From contig NZ_JASCIQ010000049.1 in NCBI RefSeq assembly GCF_029968035.1, positions 1-58,139 on the forward strand: a DNA stretch of 58,139 nt, read 5' to 3'. Both the position numbers and the translations under genes were made by a program. Under the pieces are notes generated by a model, which did not search any database, was not told the origin of the DNA, and saw only the letters and a list, made by a program, of their open reading frames with translations. Numbering within the stretch: position 1 is the first letter of the stretch; every line of letters starts with the position of its first letter. This stretch comes from Streptomyces cavernicola. Lineage in GTDB: Bacteria > Actinomycetota > Actinomycetes > Streptomycetales > Streptomycetaceae. Below are positions 33,737-41,970 of the stretch, in pieces.

Positions 33737-34539
33737 CCGCAGCCGCGGAGGCCGTCGAGCTGCTCACGCACGGCGAGCTCACCGTGCGCGGTCGGATCCG
33801 CGAAGCCTCCAACGCCGTGCTGTTCTGCTCGGTCGAGCACGAGGGCGCGAGCGCCCACTGCGTGTACAAGCCGGTCGCCGGCGAGCGCCCGCTGTGGGAC
33901 TTCCCCGACGGCACCCTCGCCGAGCGCGAGGTCGCCGCGTACGAGGTCTCGCAGGCCACCGGCTGGGACCTCGTACCGCCGACCGTGCTGCGGGACGGGC
34001 CGCACGGCGAGGGCATGGTCCAGCTGTGGATCGAGCCGGCTCCGCAGGACGAGGCGCCCGAACTCCTCGCGCTCGTCGACACGGAGGAGCCCGGCGAGGG
34101 CTGGAAGGCCGTCGGCTTCGCCGAGGTCGGCGAGGGGCGCACGGCGCTCCTCGTGCACGCCGACGACCCGCGCCTGCGCCGCCTCGCCGTCCTCGACGCC
34201 GTGATCAACAACTCCGACCGCAAGGGCGGCCACCTGCTGCCCGCGCCGGACGGCAAGCTGTACGGGATCGACCACGGCGTCACGTTCCACGTCGAGGACA
34301 AGCTGCGCACCCTGCTGTGGGGCTGGGCCGGGGAGCCGCTGACCGCGGAGGCCGTCGAGGTCCTCACCGCCCTCGCGCGGGAGCTCGCCGACGGCGCGGC
34401 CCTCGCGGACCGGCTCGTGGAGTTGATCACGCCCGCCGAGGTCGACGCCGTACGGGCGCGGGTGGCCGAGTTGTTGCGGTCCGGGCTGCATCCGGCGCCG
34501 AACGGTTCGTGGCCCGCGATCCCCTGGCCGCCCGTGTGA
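33700..34539 (+). CDS. SCO1664 family protein (PI3/4-kinase-like fold)
   Basis: This 279-residue protein has the lipid/protein-kinase-like pattern of the SCO1664 family: CVYKPVAGERPLWDFPDGTLAEREVAAYEVS with an ATP-binding Lys and Glu, VINNSDRKGGHLL (catalytic loop with Asp and Asn), and LYGIDHGVTFH (metal-binding Asp). ATG 33700 with GGAAGGA upstream overlaps DUF3090. The phosphate acceptor is unknown. Position between DUF3090 and mshC suggests a role tied to this conserved block. Confidence 0.87.
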   Translation: MPASERIPARPVTAAAEAVELLTHGELTVRGRIREASNAVLFCSVEHEGASAHCVYKPVAGERPLWDFPDGTLAEREVAAYEVSQATGWDLVPPTVLRDGPHGEGMVQLWIEPAPQDEAPELLALVDTEEPGEGWKAVGFAEVGEGRTALLVHADDPRLRRLAVLDAVINNSDRKGGHLLPAPDGKLYGIDHGVTFHVEDKLRTLLWGWAGEPLTAEAVEVLTALARELADGAALADRLVELITPAEVDAVRARVAELLRSGLHPAPNGSWPAIPWPPV

Positions 34540-34678
34540 GCGCTGGGCGCCGCCTGCCCTGAGCCCGGCCGGACGGATCGGCTGCGGCACATCGGCGGCC
34601 GGGGCGCAAGAGTGCCTTCCCGGTCAGAAGATCCGGTCCGGTTCGTATCCGGAAGGGGCGTCCGGTTAGTCTCGAAGC

Positions 34679-35908
34679 ATGCATGCCTGGCCCGCTTCCG
34701 AGGTCCCCGCCCTGCCCGGCAAGGGCCGCGACCTCAGGATCCACGACACCGCGACCGGTGGGCTCATCGCCCTCGACCCCGGTCCTGTCGCCCGTATCTA
34801 CGTCTGCGGCATCACGCCGTACGACGCGACCCACATGGGTCACGCGGCGACCTACAACGCGTTCGACCTCGTGCAGCGCGTGTGGCTCGACACCAAGCGG
34901 CAGGTTCACTACGTCCAGAACGTGACCGACGTGGACGATCCGCTCCTGGAGCGGGCCGTGCGCGACGGTGTGGACTGGACCGGCCTCGCGGAGCGCGAGA
35001 CCGCACTCTTCCGCGAGGACATGACCGCCCTGCGGATGCTGCCCCCGCAGCAGTACATAGGCGCCGTCGAGGCCATACCCGGGATCGTCCCGCTGGTCGA
35101 GCGACTGCGTGACATGGGCGCCGCCTACGAGTTGGACGGCGACATCTACTTCTCCGTGGAGTCCGACGCCCACTTCGGCGAGGTCTCCCGGCTCGACGCC
35201 GCCGCCATGAAGGTGCTCTCCGCGGAGCGCGGCGGCGACCCCGAGCGCCCCGGCAAGAAGAACCCGCTCGACCCGATGCTGTGGATGGCGGCCCGCGAGG
35301 GCGAGCCCAGCTGGGAGGGCGCGAGCCTCGGCCGCGGCCGGCCCGGCTGGCACATCGAGTGCGTCGCCATCGCCCTCGAACACCTCGGCATGGGCTTCGA
35401 CGTCCAGGGCGGCGGCTCCGACCTGGCCTTCCCGCACCACGAGATGGGCGCGTCGCACGCCCAGGTCCTCACCGGCGAGCACCCCTTCGCCAAGGCGTAC
35501 GTGCACGCCGGCATGGTCGCCCTGGACGGCGAGAAGATGTCGAAGTCCAAGGGCAACCTGGTCTTCGTCTCCAAGCTGCGCCGCGACGGCGTCGACCCGG
35601 CCGCGATCCGGCTCGCGCTCCTCGCCCACCACTACCGCGCCGACTGGGAGTGGACCGACCAGGTCCTGCAGGACGCCGTGGACCGCCTGGACCGCTGGCG
35701 CGCCGCCGTCTCCCGGCCGGACGGGCCGGGCGCGGAGGCGCTCGTCGAGGAGATCCGCGAGGCCCTGTCCGACGACCTGGACGCCCCGAAGGCGCTCGCG
35801 GCCGTCGACCGCTGGGTCGCACTCCAGACCGCCGAGGGCGGTACGGACGAGGGGGCGCCCGGTGTGGTGTCCCGTGCGGTGGACGCGCTGCTCGGCGTGG
35901 CGCTTTAG
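34679..35908 (+). CDS. mshC: MshC, cysteine:1D-myo-inosityl-2-amino-2-deoxy-alpha-D-glucopyranoside ligase
   Basis: This 409-residue enzyme joins cysteine to GlcN-Ins using ATP, the third step of mycothiol synthesis. It is a cysteinyl-tRNA-synthetase-like class I protein: zinc-ligand Cys43 in YVCGITPYDATHMGH, with HMGH as the HIGH motif, GRPGWHIEC with further zinc ligands, and KMSKSKGN near 286. It lacks the tRNA-binding C-terminal domain. TAGTCT (34667-34672) lies 6 nt before the ATG, so leaderless initiation is likely. A mycothiol-dependent isomerase family gene occurs at 51.6 kb. Confidence 0.95.
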   Translation: MHAWPASEVPALPGKGRDLRIHDTATGGLIALDPGPVARIYVCGITPYDATHMGHAATYNAFDLVQRVWLDTKRQVHYVQNVTDVDDPLLERAVRDGVDWTGLAERETALFREDMTALRMLPPQQYIGAVEAIPGIVPLVERLRDMGAAYELDGDIYFSVESDAHFGEVSRLDAAAMKVLSAERGGDPERPGKKNPLDPMLWMAAREGEPSWEGASLGRGRPGWHIECVAIALEHLGMGFDVQGGGSDLAFPHHEMGASHAQVLTGEHPFAKAYVHAGMVALDGEKMSKSKGNLVFVSKLRRDGVDPAAIRLALLAHHYRADWEWTDQVLQDAVDRLDRWRAAVSRPDGPGAEALVEEIREALSDDLDAPKALAAVDRWVALQTAEGGTDEGAPGVVSRAVDALLGVAL

Positions 35909-35922
35909 CGGTACGCGTACGA

Positions 35923-35961
35923 CGAAGGCGCCGGACGAGTTCTGCTCGTCCGGCGCCTTCG
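35923..35961. terminator. Terminator after mshC
   Basis: A perfect 17-bp stem CGAAGGCGCCGGACGAG with a 5-nt loop, followed by TGTTTGC, lies 14 bp after the mshC stop. Confidence 0.88.
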
Positions 35962-36005
35962 TGTTTGCTCCCCGCCCCGCCCCTTCCCGAAATCCTGCGG
36001 AGCTT

Positions 36006-36059
36006 CGGGGGCCAGCCCCCGGACCCCCGCTCCTCAAACGCCGGAGGGGCTGGATTTAG
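36006..36059. repeat. Dispersed palindromic element at the end of the PAC2 gene
   Basis: GGGGGCCAGCCCCCGGACCC leads into the CTCAAACGCCGGAGGGGCT core directly at the stop of the PAC2 gene. It is one of six good copies of this element in the window. Confidence 0.8.
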
Positions 36060-37045
36060 TCGTCGTCGGCCTGGTCGTCGTCCTCGGGCTGTTCGTCCTT
36101 CGGCTGTGGCTTGGGCTTCGGGGGGCGGGTGCGGTCGCTGGTCGTGTCCCGGAGGAACGGGCTCGTGTCGCCGCCGTCCGTGGCGTGGCCGGGGCCCGTG
36201 GGGCCGCCGTCGCGCCGGCGCAGGTAGCGCTCGAACTCGCGGGCGATGGCCTCGCCCGACGCCTCGGGCAGCTCCGCCGTGTCCCGGGCCTCCTCCAGGC
36301 TCTGCACGTACTCGGCGACCTCGCTGTCCTCGGCCGCCAGCTGGTCCACGCCCAGCTGCCAGGCGCGCGCGTCCTCGGCCAGCTCGCCCAGCGGGATGCG
36401 CAGGTCGATCAGGTCCTCGAGGCGGTTGAGGAGGGCCAGGGTGGCCTTCGGGTTCGGCGGCTGCGAGACGTAGTGCGGGACGGCGGCCCAGAGCGAGACG
36501 GCGGGGACGCCCGCGTGCGTGCAGGCCTCCTGGAGGATGCCGACGATGCCGGTGGGGCCCTCGTACCGCGTCTCCTCCAGGTTCATCGTGCGCGCCAGGT
36601 CCGGGTCGGACGTGACGCCGCTGACCGGGACGGGCCGGGTGTGCGGGGTGTCGCCGAGCAGGGCGCCGAGGATCACGACGAGCTCCACGCCCAGCTCGTG
36701 GGCGAAGCCCAGGATCTCGTTGCAGAACGAGCGCCAGCGCATGGACGGTTCGATGCCGCGCACCAGGACGAGGTCGCGCGGCTTGTCACCGCCGACCCGG
36801 ACGACGGAGAGCCGGGTCGTCGGCCAGGTGATCTTGCGGACGCCGCCGTCCAGCCACACCGTGGGGCGGTTGACCTGGAAGTCGTAGTAGTCCTCCGCGT
36901 CCAGGGCGGCGAACACCTCGCCCTTCCACTCGCGGTCGAGGTGCGCGACCGCGGTGGAGGCGGCGTCGCCTGCGTCGTTCCAGCCCTCGAACGCGACCAC
37001 CATGACCGGGTCGACCAGCTCGGGAACCCCCTCGAGCTCGATCAC
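36056..37045 (-). CDS. PAC2 family protein
   Basis: This 329-residue protein of the PAC2 (proteasome assembly chaperone 2-like) family has VVAFEGWNDAGDAAS at the start, ARTMNLEETRYEGPTGIVGILQEAC and SLWAAVPHYVSQPPNPKATLALL. The C-terminal 40 residues are Pro/Lys then strictly acidic (DEQPEDDDQADDD). GTG 37045 has AAGGAGG upstream; the longer open frame to 37141 is not needed. It converges with mshC across a terminator and marks the left edge of conserved DNA before the island. Its role in bacteria is unclear. Confidence 0.88.
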   Translation of the reverse strand: MIELEGVPELVDPVMVVAFEGWNDAGDAASTAVAHLDREWKGEVFAALDAEDYYDFQVNRPTVWLDGGVRKITWPTTRLSVVRVGGDKPRDLVLVRGIEPSMRWRSFCNEILGFAHELGVELVVILGALLGDTPHTRPVPVSGVTSDPDLARTMNLEETRYEGPTGIVGILQEACTHAGVPAVSLWAAVPHYVSQPPNPKATLALLNRLEDLIDLRIPLGELAEDARAWQLGVDQLAAEDSEVAEYVQSLEEARDTAELPEASGEAIAREFERYLRRRDGGPTGPGHATDGGDTSPFLRDTTSDRTRPPKPKPQPKDEQPEDDDQADDD

Positions 37046-37198
37046 CCAGCGCCTCCTTCCGACGTTTCCTCGCGTACGCCCCAACCTTACGGCGTCCGAG
37101 GGGGGCCTCCGCAGCCCCCTTGCACGCCCTGTGGCCCGCACGCCAGAGGTAATGCATGCGCCTGAGCGCAGAGGTCTATTCCTCCGAGCTGTGAACGG

Positions 37199-37903
37199 TC
37201 AACTGTGCGAGGAGGGCAGGGGGTTGGCGGCTCGCAGCGTCGAGCGCAGCCACTGCTCCACGCTCGCGATGTGCACGGTGGCCCAGGAACGGGCGGCCTC
37301 CGCGTCCCGGTCGCGCAGGGCGGCCAGGATCATGCGGTGTTCGTGGAGGGTCCGGCTGACCGCGTCCTCCTGGGTGAGGCCGCGCCAGACCCGGGCCCGC
37401 GTCGTCGGCCCGGACAGGCCGTCGAGGAGCGAGCAGAGCACGGAGTTGCCGGAGGCCTGCACGATGCCGCGGTGGAATTCCAGGTCGGACGCGACCAGTT
37501 CCTCGACCGAGGGCGCCGGGCCGAGGGCGTCCAGCTGGGCCTGCAGCGCGTCGATCCGGGCGTCCTCGATGCGGGTGCAGGCGGCCGCCGTCGCCGCGGG
37601 TTCCAGGATGCGGCGGACCGCGAGGAACTCCAGGACGGTGTCGTCGCGGTGGAAGTCGACCACGAAACTCAGGGCTTCCAGGAGGAGTTGCGGGTCGAGG
37701 CTGGTGACGTATGTGCCGTCGCCCTGGCGCACGTCGAGGATGCGGATCAGGGCGAGGGCGCGGACCGCCTCGCGTAGGGAGTTGCGGGACAGGCCGAGGT
37801 CGGCGGCGAGCTCGCTCTCCTTGGGCAGGCGGTCGCCGGGGCGCAGTGCGCCGGAGACGATCATGCCCTTGATCTTCTCGATCGCCTCGTCCGTGACCGC
37901 CAT
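37199..37903 (-). CDS. GntR/FadR (FCD) family transcriptional regulator
   Basis: This protein of about 234 residues has a winged HTH (EKIKGMIVSGALRPGDRLPKES...LGLSRNSLREAVRALALIRIL...GDGTYV) and an FCD ligand domain with metal-site residues in DLEFHRGIVQASGN and EHRMILAALRDRD. ATG 37903 is preferred to ATG 37972, because the operator-like ACATC-C-GATGT at 37952-37962 would otherwise fall inside the gene. It is divergent from the MarR gene. Acid or sugar-acid effectors are usual for this family; the target genes are not evident beyond itself. Confidence 0.85.
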   Translation of the reverse strand: MAVTDEAIEKIKGMIVSGALRPGDRLPKESELAADLGLSRNSLREAVRALALIRILDVRQGDGTYVTSLDPQLLLEALSFVVDFHRDDTVLEFLAVRRILEPAATAAACTRIEDARIDALQAQLDALGPAPSVEELVASDLEFHRGIVQASGNSVLCSLLDGLSGPTTRARVWRGLTQEDAVSRTLHEHRMILAALRDRDAEAARSWATVHIASVEQWLRSTLRAANPLPSSHS

Positions 37904-37951
37904 GGAGCCCCCGCTTCGACCAGCCGGAACGCCTGTGTCGGCGCCCGGTAG

Positions 37952-37962
37952 ACATCCGATGT
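37952..37962. promoter_or_regulatory. Putative FCD-GntR operator
   Basis: ACATC-C-GATGT is a perfect 5-bp inverted repeat, 49 bp upstream of the GntR start. It is of the size seen for FCD-type regulators, suggesting autoregulation. Confidence 0.5.
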
Positions 37963-38011
37963 ATCGGCTCATTATGGCCCCGGGTGGGAGGTAGGCGTAT
38001 GTGTTTCAGGG

Positions 38012-38022
38012 CTAAGATTTCT
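38012..38022. promoter_or_regulatory. Candidate MarR site upstream of the MarR gene
   Basis: CTAAGATTTCT matches 10 of 11 bases of the core of the 25-bp palindrome at 49792-49816 (reverse strand CTTAGATTTCT). It lies about 76 bp ahead of the MarR ATG. This links the regulator to the operon promoter by sequence only. Confidence 0.45.
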
Positions 38023-38097
38023 TCGGCGGCTCGCGGGAGCCGCGTAGCAGTGCGGGGCAGAGGCCGTGCGGCCGGGCAGAGGGGAAGGCAGTCGCAG

Positions 38098-38874
38098 ATG
38101 ACGGGGAACAGTGCCGGGAAGTCCGTGGAGCGGGCTCAGGGGAAGTCGACCGGCAGGTCGGCAGGCAGGTCTGCGGGGAAGTCCGCGGAGACGGCGACCG
38201 GGCGTGCGGCCGCGAAGCCTGCGGGGAAGTCCGCGGGCAGGCCCGCAGGGAAGACCACCGCCCGGACCACCGCCAAGTCCCCGGCGACGCCGAGCACGAA
38301 GCCCGGCGCGAAGCCCAGCGCCAAGCCCACCTCGAAGCCCGCCGGGCGGAACGGAGCCGGTCGTATGGACGCCGTCGCGTCGATCATCGAGGACTGGGCG
38401 CGCGAGCGGCCCGAGCTCGACACCTCGCCGCTTGAGGTCCTCGCCCGCCTGCACCGCACCTTCCTGCGCTACAACACCCGGCTGACCTCCGCCATAGACC
38501 AGCACGGCCTGGCCGTGGCCGGTTTCGACGTCCTGACCGCGCTGCGCCGGGCCGGCGCCCCGTACCGGCTCACCGCGGGGCAGCTGGCCGATTCGGGGCT
38601 TGTCTCCTCGGCCGGCGTGACGCTGCGCATCGACCGCCTGGAGAAGGACGGCCTGATCGTGCGGGAGCGGGACGCCGACGACCGGCGCGTCGTGTACTCG
38701 CGGCTCACGGACGCCGGTCTGGCCAAGGTCGACGAGGTGTTCGCGGAGCACCTGGACAACGAGCGGCGCATGCTGGCCGGGCTCTCCCCTGCCGAGCGCC
38801 GTCAACTGGCCCGGCTGCTCTCCAAGTTGGAGCGGTCCATCGAGGAATCCGCGGAGGAGTCCGACGAGGCCTGA
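38098..38874 (+). CDS. MarR family regulator with histone-like Lys/Ala/Pro-rich N-terminal tail
   Basis: This 258-residue protein has two parts. Residues 1 to about 85 are low complexity, made of AGKS, AGRS, AAKPAGK and KPSAKP units, similar in composition to histone H1 or the tail of actinobacterial HU-type proteins. Residues 90-258 are a MarR winged-helix domain (FDVLTALRRAGAPYRLTAGQLADSGLVSSAGVTLRIDRLEKDGLI with the wing ERDADDRRVVYSRLT). ATG 38098 has GGGGAAGG upstream. Related sequence cores at 38012 and 49792-49935 suggest it controls the catabolic operon. Its 3' end overlaps the MFS remnant. Confidence 0.87.
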   Translation: MTGNSAGKSVERAQGKSTGRSAGRSAGKSAETATGRAAAKPAGKSAGRPAGKTTARTTAKSPATPSTKPGAKPSAKPTSKPAGRNGAGRMDAVASIIEDWARERPELDTSPLEVLARLHRTFLRYNTRLTSAIDQHGLAVAGFDVLTALRRAGAPYRLTAGQLADSGLVSSAGVTLRIDRLEKDGLIVRERDADDRRVVYSRLTDAGLAKVDEVFAEHLDNERRMLAGLSPAERRQLARLLSKLERSIEESAEESDEA

Positions 38875-39640
38875 ACCGGCCGTACGAGGAGCCACACCCC
38901 GCAGACGAGGGTCATCGCCTGCGCCCCGGCGAGCAGGGCGAAGCCCGCACCGAAGCCGTGCCCGCCGCTCGCCGCGATGGCCACGCCCATCAGCGTCGGC
39001 ATGAACGCCGAGACCAGGTTCCCGACGCCGTTGACCACCCCGTACGCGCTGCCCACGAACCGGGCGGGCGCGCAGTGCTGGACGAGGGTGGGGATCGCGG
39101 GCCCCTGCAGGCCCCAGAAGCCGCCGGCCAGGATCAGGCCGGTCGCCGCGAGGCCGTCGCTGTCCGCACCGGCGACGAGCAGCACGCACACCGCCGTGCC
39201 GGTCGCGCCGACGACGAACGGCAGCGCGAGCAGCCGCCGCGGCAGCCGGTCGAGCAGCAGCCCGCCGAGGAAGCCGGACACCAGCGACATCAGGAACGGC
39301 AGCGCGGACACCAGGCCCATCGCCTTCAGGGAGAAGTGCCGATCGTCCAGCAGGTACGCGGGCAGCCACGCGCTCGACCCCTACAGGTACGCGAGCGTGG
39401 CGATCTCGATCAGCAGGATCGGACCCAGGCGCGGCATCCGCAGCGCGCCCTTGAGCGTCGCCCCGACCCCCTCACGCCGGGCCCCCGCCACACCCCGGCC
39501 GCGCACGAACAGAGCGATCAGCGGCAACCCGATCACCGCGTTCAGGGCGGCCCGCCTCGTGCGGCGCGAAGCGCTCCCGCACGTACATCGTCTTCCGCGA
39601 GAACAACGGCCCCTCGGCCGCGCTCAGTTGTGCCCGCACC
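38802..39640 (-). pseudogene. Decayed MFS transporter
   Basis: The intact C-terminal frame (38802-39320) encodes MFS helices such as LPFLMSLVSGFLGGLLLDRLPRR. Reading further upstream in the same frame gives GPILLIEIATLAYL, an amber codon at 39381-39383 where a Tyr is expected, then GSSAWLPAYLLDD; the homology runs on to about 39550 (ALNAVIGLPLIALFV). A second frame then supplies LSAAEGPLFSRKTMYVRERF (about 39570-39627), so a frameshift lies near 39550. Helices 1 to about 4 are missing. It lies next to the Rieske gene and was probably a second transporter of this pathway. Confidence 0.8.
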
Positions 39641-39708
39641 CTCCGCCATCGCGTCGTGGGGCTCGCCCCTGCGCTGCGGCCTCAGGCTGTCGTCGGCTGG
39701 GCGCGCAG

Positions 39709-39738
39709 TTCCCCGCGCCCCTTCAGAGGCGCGGGGAA
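39709..39738 (-). terminator. Terminator-like hairpin after the catabolic operon
   Basis: TTCCCCGCGCC/GGCGCGGGGAA is an 11-bp perfect stem with an 8-nt loop, 17 bp beyond the Rieske stop on the minus strand. Part of it is the dispersed GCGCAGTTCCCCGCGCCCC repeat. Confidence 0.6.
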
Positions 39739-39754
39739 GGCCGAAAAGAGACAG

Positions 39755-40759
39755 TCACCCGACGGGAGTCGCTTGCGCCTCGGCGCCCGCGCGGAACAGG
39801 CGGCGGAGGCGGACGACGCCGAGGTCGTGCTGGTAGAGGTTCTCCTGCTGGTCGGCGTCGGCCGGCATGGCCTCAAGCATCACGCGGTCCTGCTCCAGGA
39901 CCTCCCAGTGGCGCTCCTCGATCAGCGTCTTGTAGAGGAACCGCCAGCTGTCGCGCTGCCAGCCCTGGACCTTGCGGTAGCGCCAGAAGAAGACCGCGCA
40001 GCGCTCCTCGTCGAGCGGCCGGACCATGCCGACGATGCCGAACGGTCCGCCGGGGCCTGCCGACGGCGGGTACGGGATGGACAGGTCCACCCAGTCCACG
40101 CCGGTGCGGCACAGCTCGACCCAGTCGAAGTTGACGCCCCGCTGGTCGGTCTTCTCGAAGAAGTAGCCGCGCTCGGTCTCCCGGATGCGGAACTTGGCGG
40201 TCGTGTCGCCCTCGAACATCGTGTGCGAGTCGTGGTGCAGGAACGCGCCGTGCATCGGGTCGAGCAGGTTCTCCACCGCGTACCGCCACGGCACGTTCCA
40301 CTCCGCGTAGCAGAGGAACGCGTCGGTGTCCGGGTCGGTGAGCGGGTCGGGGAGCGTCAGCTCGACCGGCTGCGGCTGCTCCTCGGAGCCGAAGTAGGCG
40401 AGGACCGCGCCCGCGATCTCCCGCACCGGCAGGGAGCGCACCAGCTGCTTGCCCTCCAGGTTGCAGCCGGGCAGGCCGGGCACGGACGACACGGTGCCGT
40501 CGGTCTCGACCTCCACGCCGTGGTACCAGCAGGCCACCCGGTCGCCCAGGTGCTTGCCCAGGGAGAGCGGGGCGCCGCGGTGCGGGCAGCGGTCGGCGAG
40601 CATGCTCAGGGTGCCGTCGGAACGGCGGAAAAGCAGCCACTGCTCGCCGAGGACGGTGACCTTGCGCATCGCGCCGGGGGCCACGAAGTCGGAGGGGACG
40701 ACCGGGTGCCACTGGCCGCGCAGGCCGGTCGCGTAGATCTGGTCGGCAGTCATGGTCAT
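39755..40759 (-). CDS. Rieske non-heme iron oxygenase, terminal oxygenase component
   Basis: This protein of about 334 residues has an N-terminal Rieske 2Fe-2S domain (Cys58, His60, Cys77, His80 in CPHRGAP and CWYHG) and a C-terminal catalytic domain. The mononuclear iron motif is ENLLDPMHGAFLHH, with Asp167, His170 and His175. It is of the phthalate/vanillate class that hydroxylates or demethylates aromatic rings with a VanB-type reductase, here two genes upstream. ATG 40759 is chosen with GGGAG 10 nt upstream; GTG 40768 would overlap the stop of the HTH gene. It is the last gene of the operon. Confidence 0.9.
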   Translation of the reverse strand: MTMTADQIYATGLRGQWHPVVPSDFVAPGAMRKVTVLGEQWLLFRRSDGTLSMLADRCPHRGAPLSLGKHLGDRVACWYHGVEVETDGTVSSVPGLPGCNLEGKQLVRSLPVREIAGAVLAYFGSEEQPQPVELTLPDPLTDPDTDAFLCYAEWNVPWRYAVENLLDPMHGAFLHHDSHTMFEGDTTAKFRIRETERGYFFEKTDQRGVNFDWVELCRTGVDWVDLSIPYPPSAGPGGPFGIVGMVRPLDEERCAVFFWRYRKVQGWQRDSWRFLYKTLIEERHWEVLEQDRVMLEAMPADADQQENLYQHDLGVVRLRRLFRAGAEAQATPVG

Positions 40760-40764
40760 CTCGG

Positions 40765-40992
40765 TCACGCTCCCAGTCGGTGCATCTCGGCGCGGAAGGA
40801 CTCCTCGGTCCACGGGCTGCCGTCGGGCGCGTGCACCTGACGGTTGTTCAGGCCACGCACCACGTCGGCGAGTTCGTGGCCGTCCTTGGTGAAGACGTCT
40901 TCGAGGGTGGCGGCCAGCTTGTACTCGTACGGGGTCGGCTCGTGCCTGCGGGACTGGTGGATCTCCAGGTACGGCCAGGTCTCGGTGTTCAT
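40765..40992 (-). CDS. Small recombinase-like helix-turn-helix protein
   Basis: This 75-residue protein has an N-terminal MNTETWPYLEIHQSRRHEPTPYEYKLAATLEDVF and a C-terminal half, ELADVVRGLNNRQVHAPDG with SPWTEESFRAEMHRLGA. The latter resembles the second HTH of serine recombinases (ALNERGI-P-G-WT-VR). No catalytic recombinase domain is present. It lies between the reductase and oxygenase genes with 5-20 bp spacing, so it belongs to the oxygenase system. A small accessory or regulatory role is inferred; no function is known to me. Confidence 0.75.
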   Translation of the reverse strand: MNTETWPYLEIHQSRRHEPTPYEYKLAATLEDVFTKDGHELADVVRGLNNRQVHAPDGSPWTEESFRAEMHRLGA

Positions 40993-41012
40993 GGCGGTGC
41001 TCCCAGGGGGGC

Positions 41013-41960
41013 TCAGAGGTCGAGGGCGAGGCGGCCGGACGTGCAGCGCGAGACGCAGATCATCATCGAGGCGTTCGCGGCGTGCTCGGCTTCGGACAGC
41101 AGGAAGTCGCGGTGGTCGGGGGTGCCGTCGAGCACCCGGGTCTCGCAGGAGCCGCAGATGCCGTCGCGGCAGGAGCTCTCCACGTTCAGGCCGGCCTGCT
41201 CGGCGGCCTCCAGGATCGAGGTGTCGGGCCCGACGGTGAGGGTGAGCCCGGAGGTGCGGCACTCGACCTCGAACTCCCCGTCGTCGCCGGACCGTTCGAC
41301 GGTCGGCGCGGCGAACCGCTCAAGGCGCAGCACCTCCGCCGGGCACACGCCCTCCACCGCGGCGAGCAGCGGCTCGGGGCCGCAGGAGTAGACGAGCGTG
41401 CCCTCGGGCAGCTCGGCGAGCGCCCCTGCGAGGTCGATGTGGCCCTGCTCGTCCTGCGGTACGAGCGTCAAGTCCCCGCCGAGCGCGGCCAGTTGGTCGG
41501 TGAACGCCATCGAGGCACGGCTGCGGCCGCCGTACACCATGCGCCAGGCGGCGCCGCGCCGGGCGGCCTCGCGGGCCATCGCGAGGATCGGCGTGACACC
41601 GATGCCGCCCGCGACGAACACGTACCCGGCGGCCTCCTCCAGGGCGAAGTGGTTGCGCGGCTCGGACACGGTGACGGTCTGGCCGGGCCGCAGCTTGGTG
41701 TGGACGTGCCGCGAACCGCCGCGCGAGTTCGGCTCGTCGAGCACGCCGATGCGGTACGAGCCGCCCGCGGCCGGGTCGCCGCACAGGCTGTACTGGCGGA
41801 CCTGCCCGCCCACGTGCACGTCGATGTGCGCGCCGGGCGTCCAGGCGGGCAGCGGCTTGCCGTCGGGGTGGGCGAGTTCGACGGACAGGACGCCCTCGGC
41901 CTCCCAGGTCATCCGCCGTACGAGGAGTTCGAGGCGACGGTCTTCGGTCGTGGTGGTCAT
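41013..41960 (-). CDS. PDR/VanB family oxidoreductase (FMN, NAD(P), 2Fe-2S)
   Basis: This 315-residue electron-transfer protein for the Rieske oxygenase has a flavin site at RQYSLCGDP (about 55-63), a nucleotide-binding site VFVAGGIGVTPILAMAREA (about 115), and a C-terminal plant-type ferredoxin with Cys264, Cys269, Cys272 and Cys302. It passes electrons from NAD(P)H to the Rieske centre. ATG 41960 lies 10 bp after the ThDP enzyme gene. The class IA architecture (FMN-NAD-2Fe2S) matches phthalate dioxygenase reductase and VanB. Confidence 0.92.
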   Translation of the reverse strand: MTTTTEDRRLELLVRRMTWEAEGVLSVELAHPDGKPLPAWTPGAHIDVHVGGQVRQYSLCGDPAAGGSYRIGVLDEPNSRGGSRHVHTKLRPGQTVTVSEPRNHFALEEAAGYVFVAGGIGVTPILAMAREAARRGAAWRMVYGGRSRASMAFTDQLAALGGDLTLVPQDEQGHIDLAGALAELPEGTLVYSCGPEPLLAAVEGVCPAEVLRLERFAAPTVERSGDDGEFEVECRTSGLTLTVGPDTSILEAAEQAGLNVESSCRDGICGSCETRVLDGTPDHRDFLLSEAEHAANASMMICVSRCTSGRLALDL

Positions 41961-41970
41961 AGCGGCCTCC

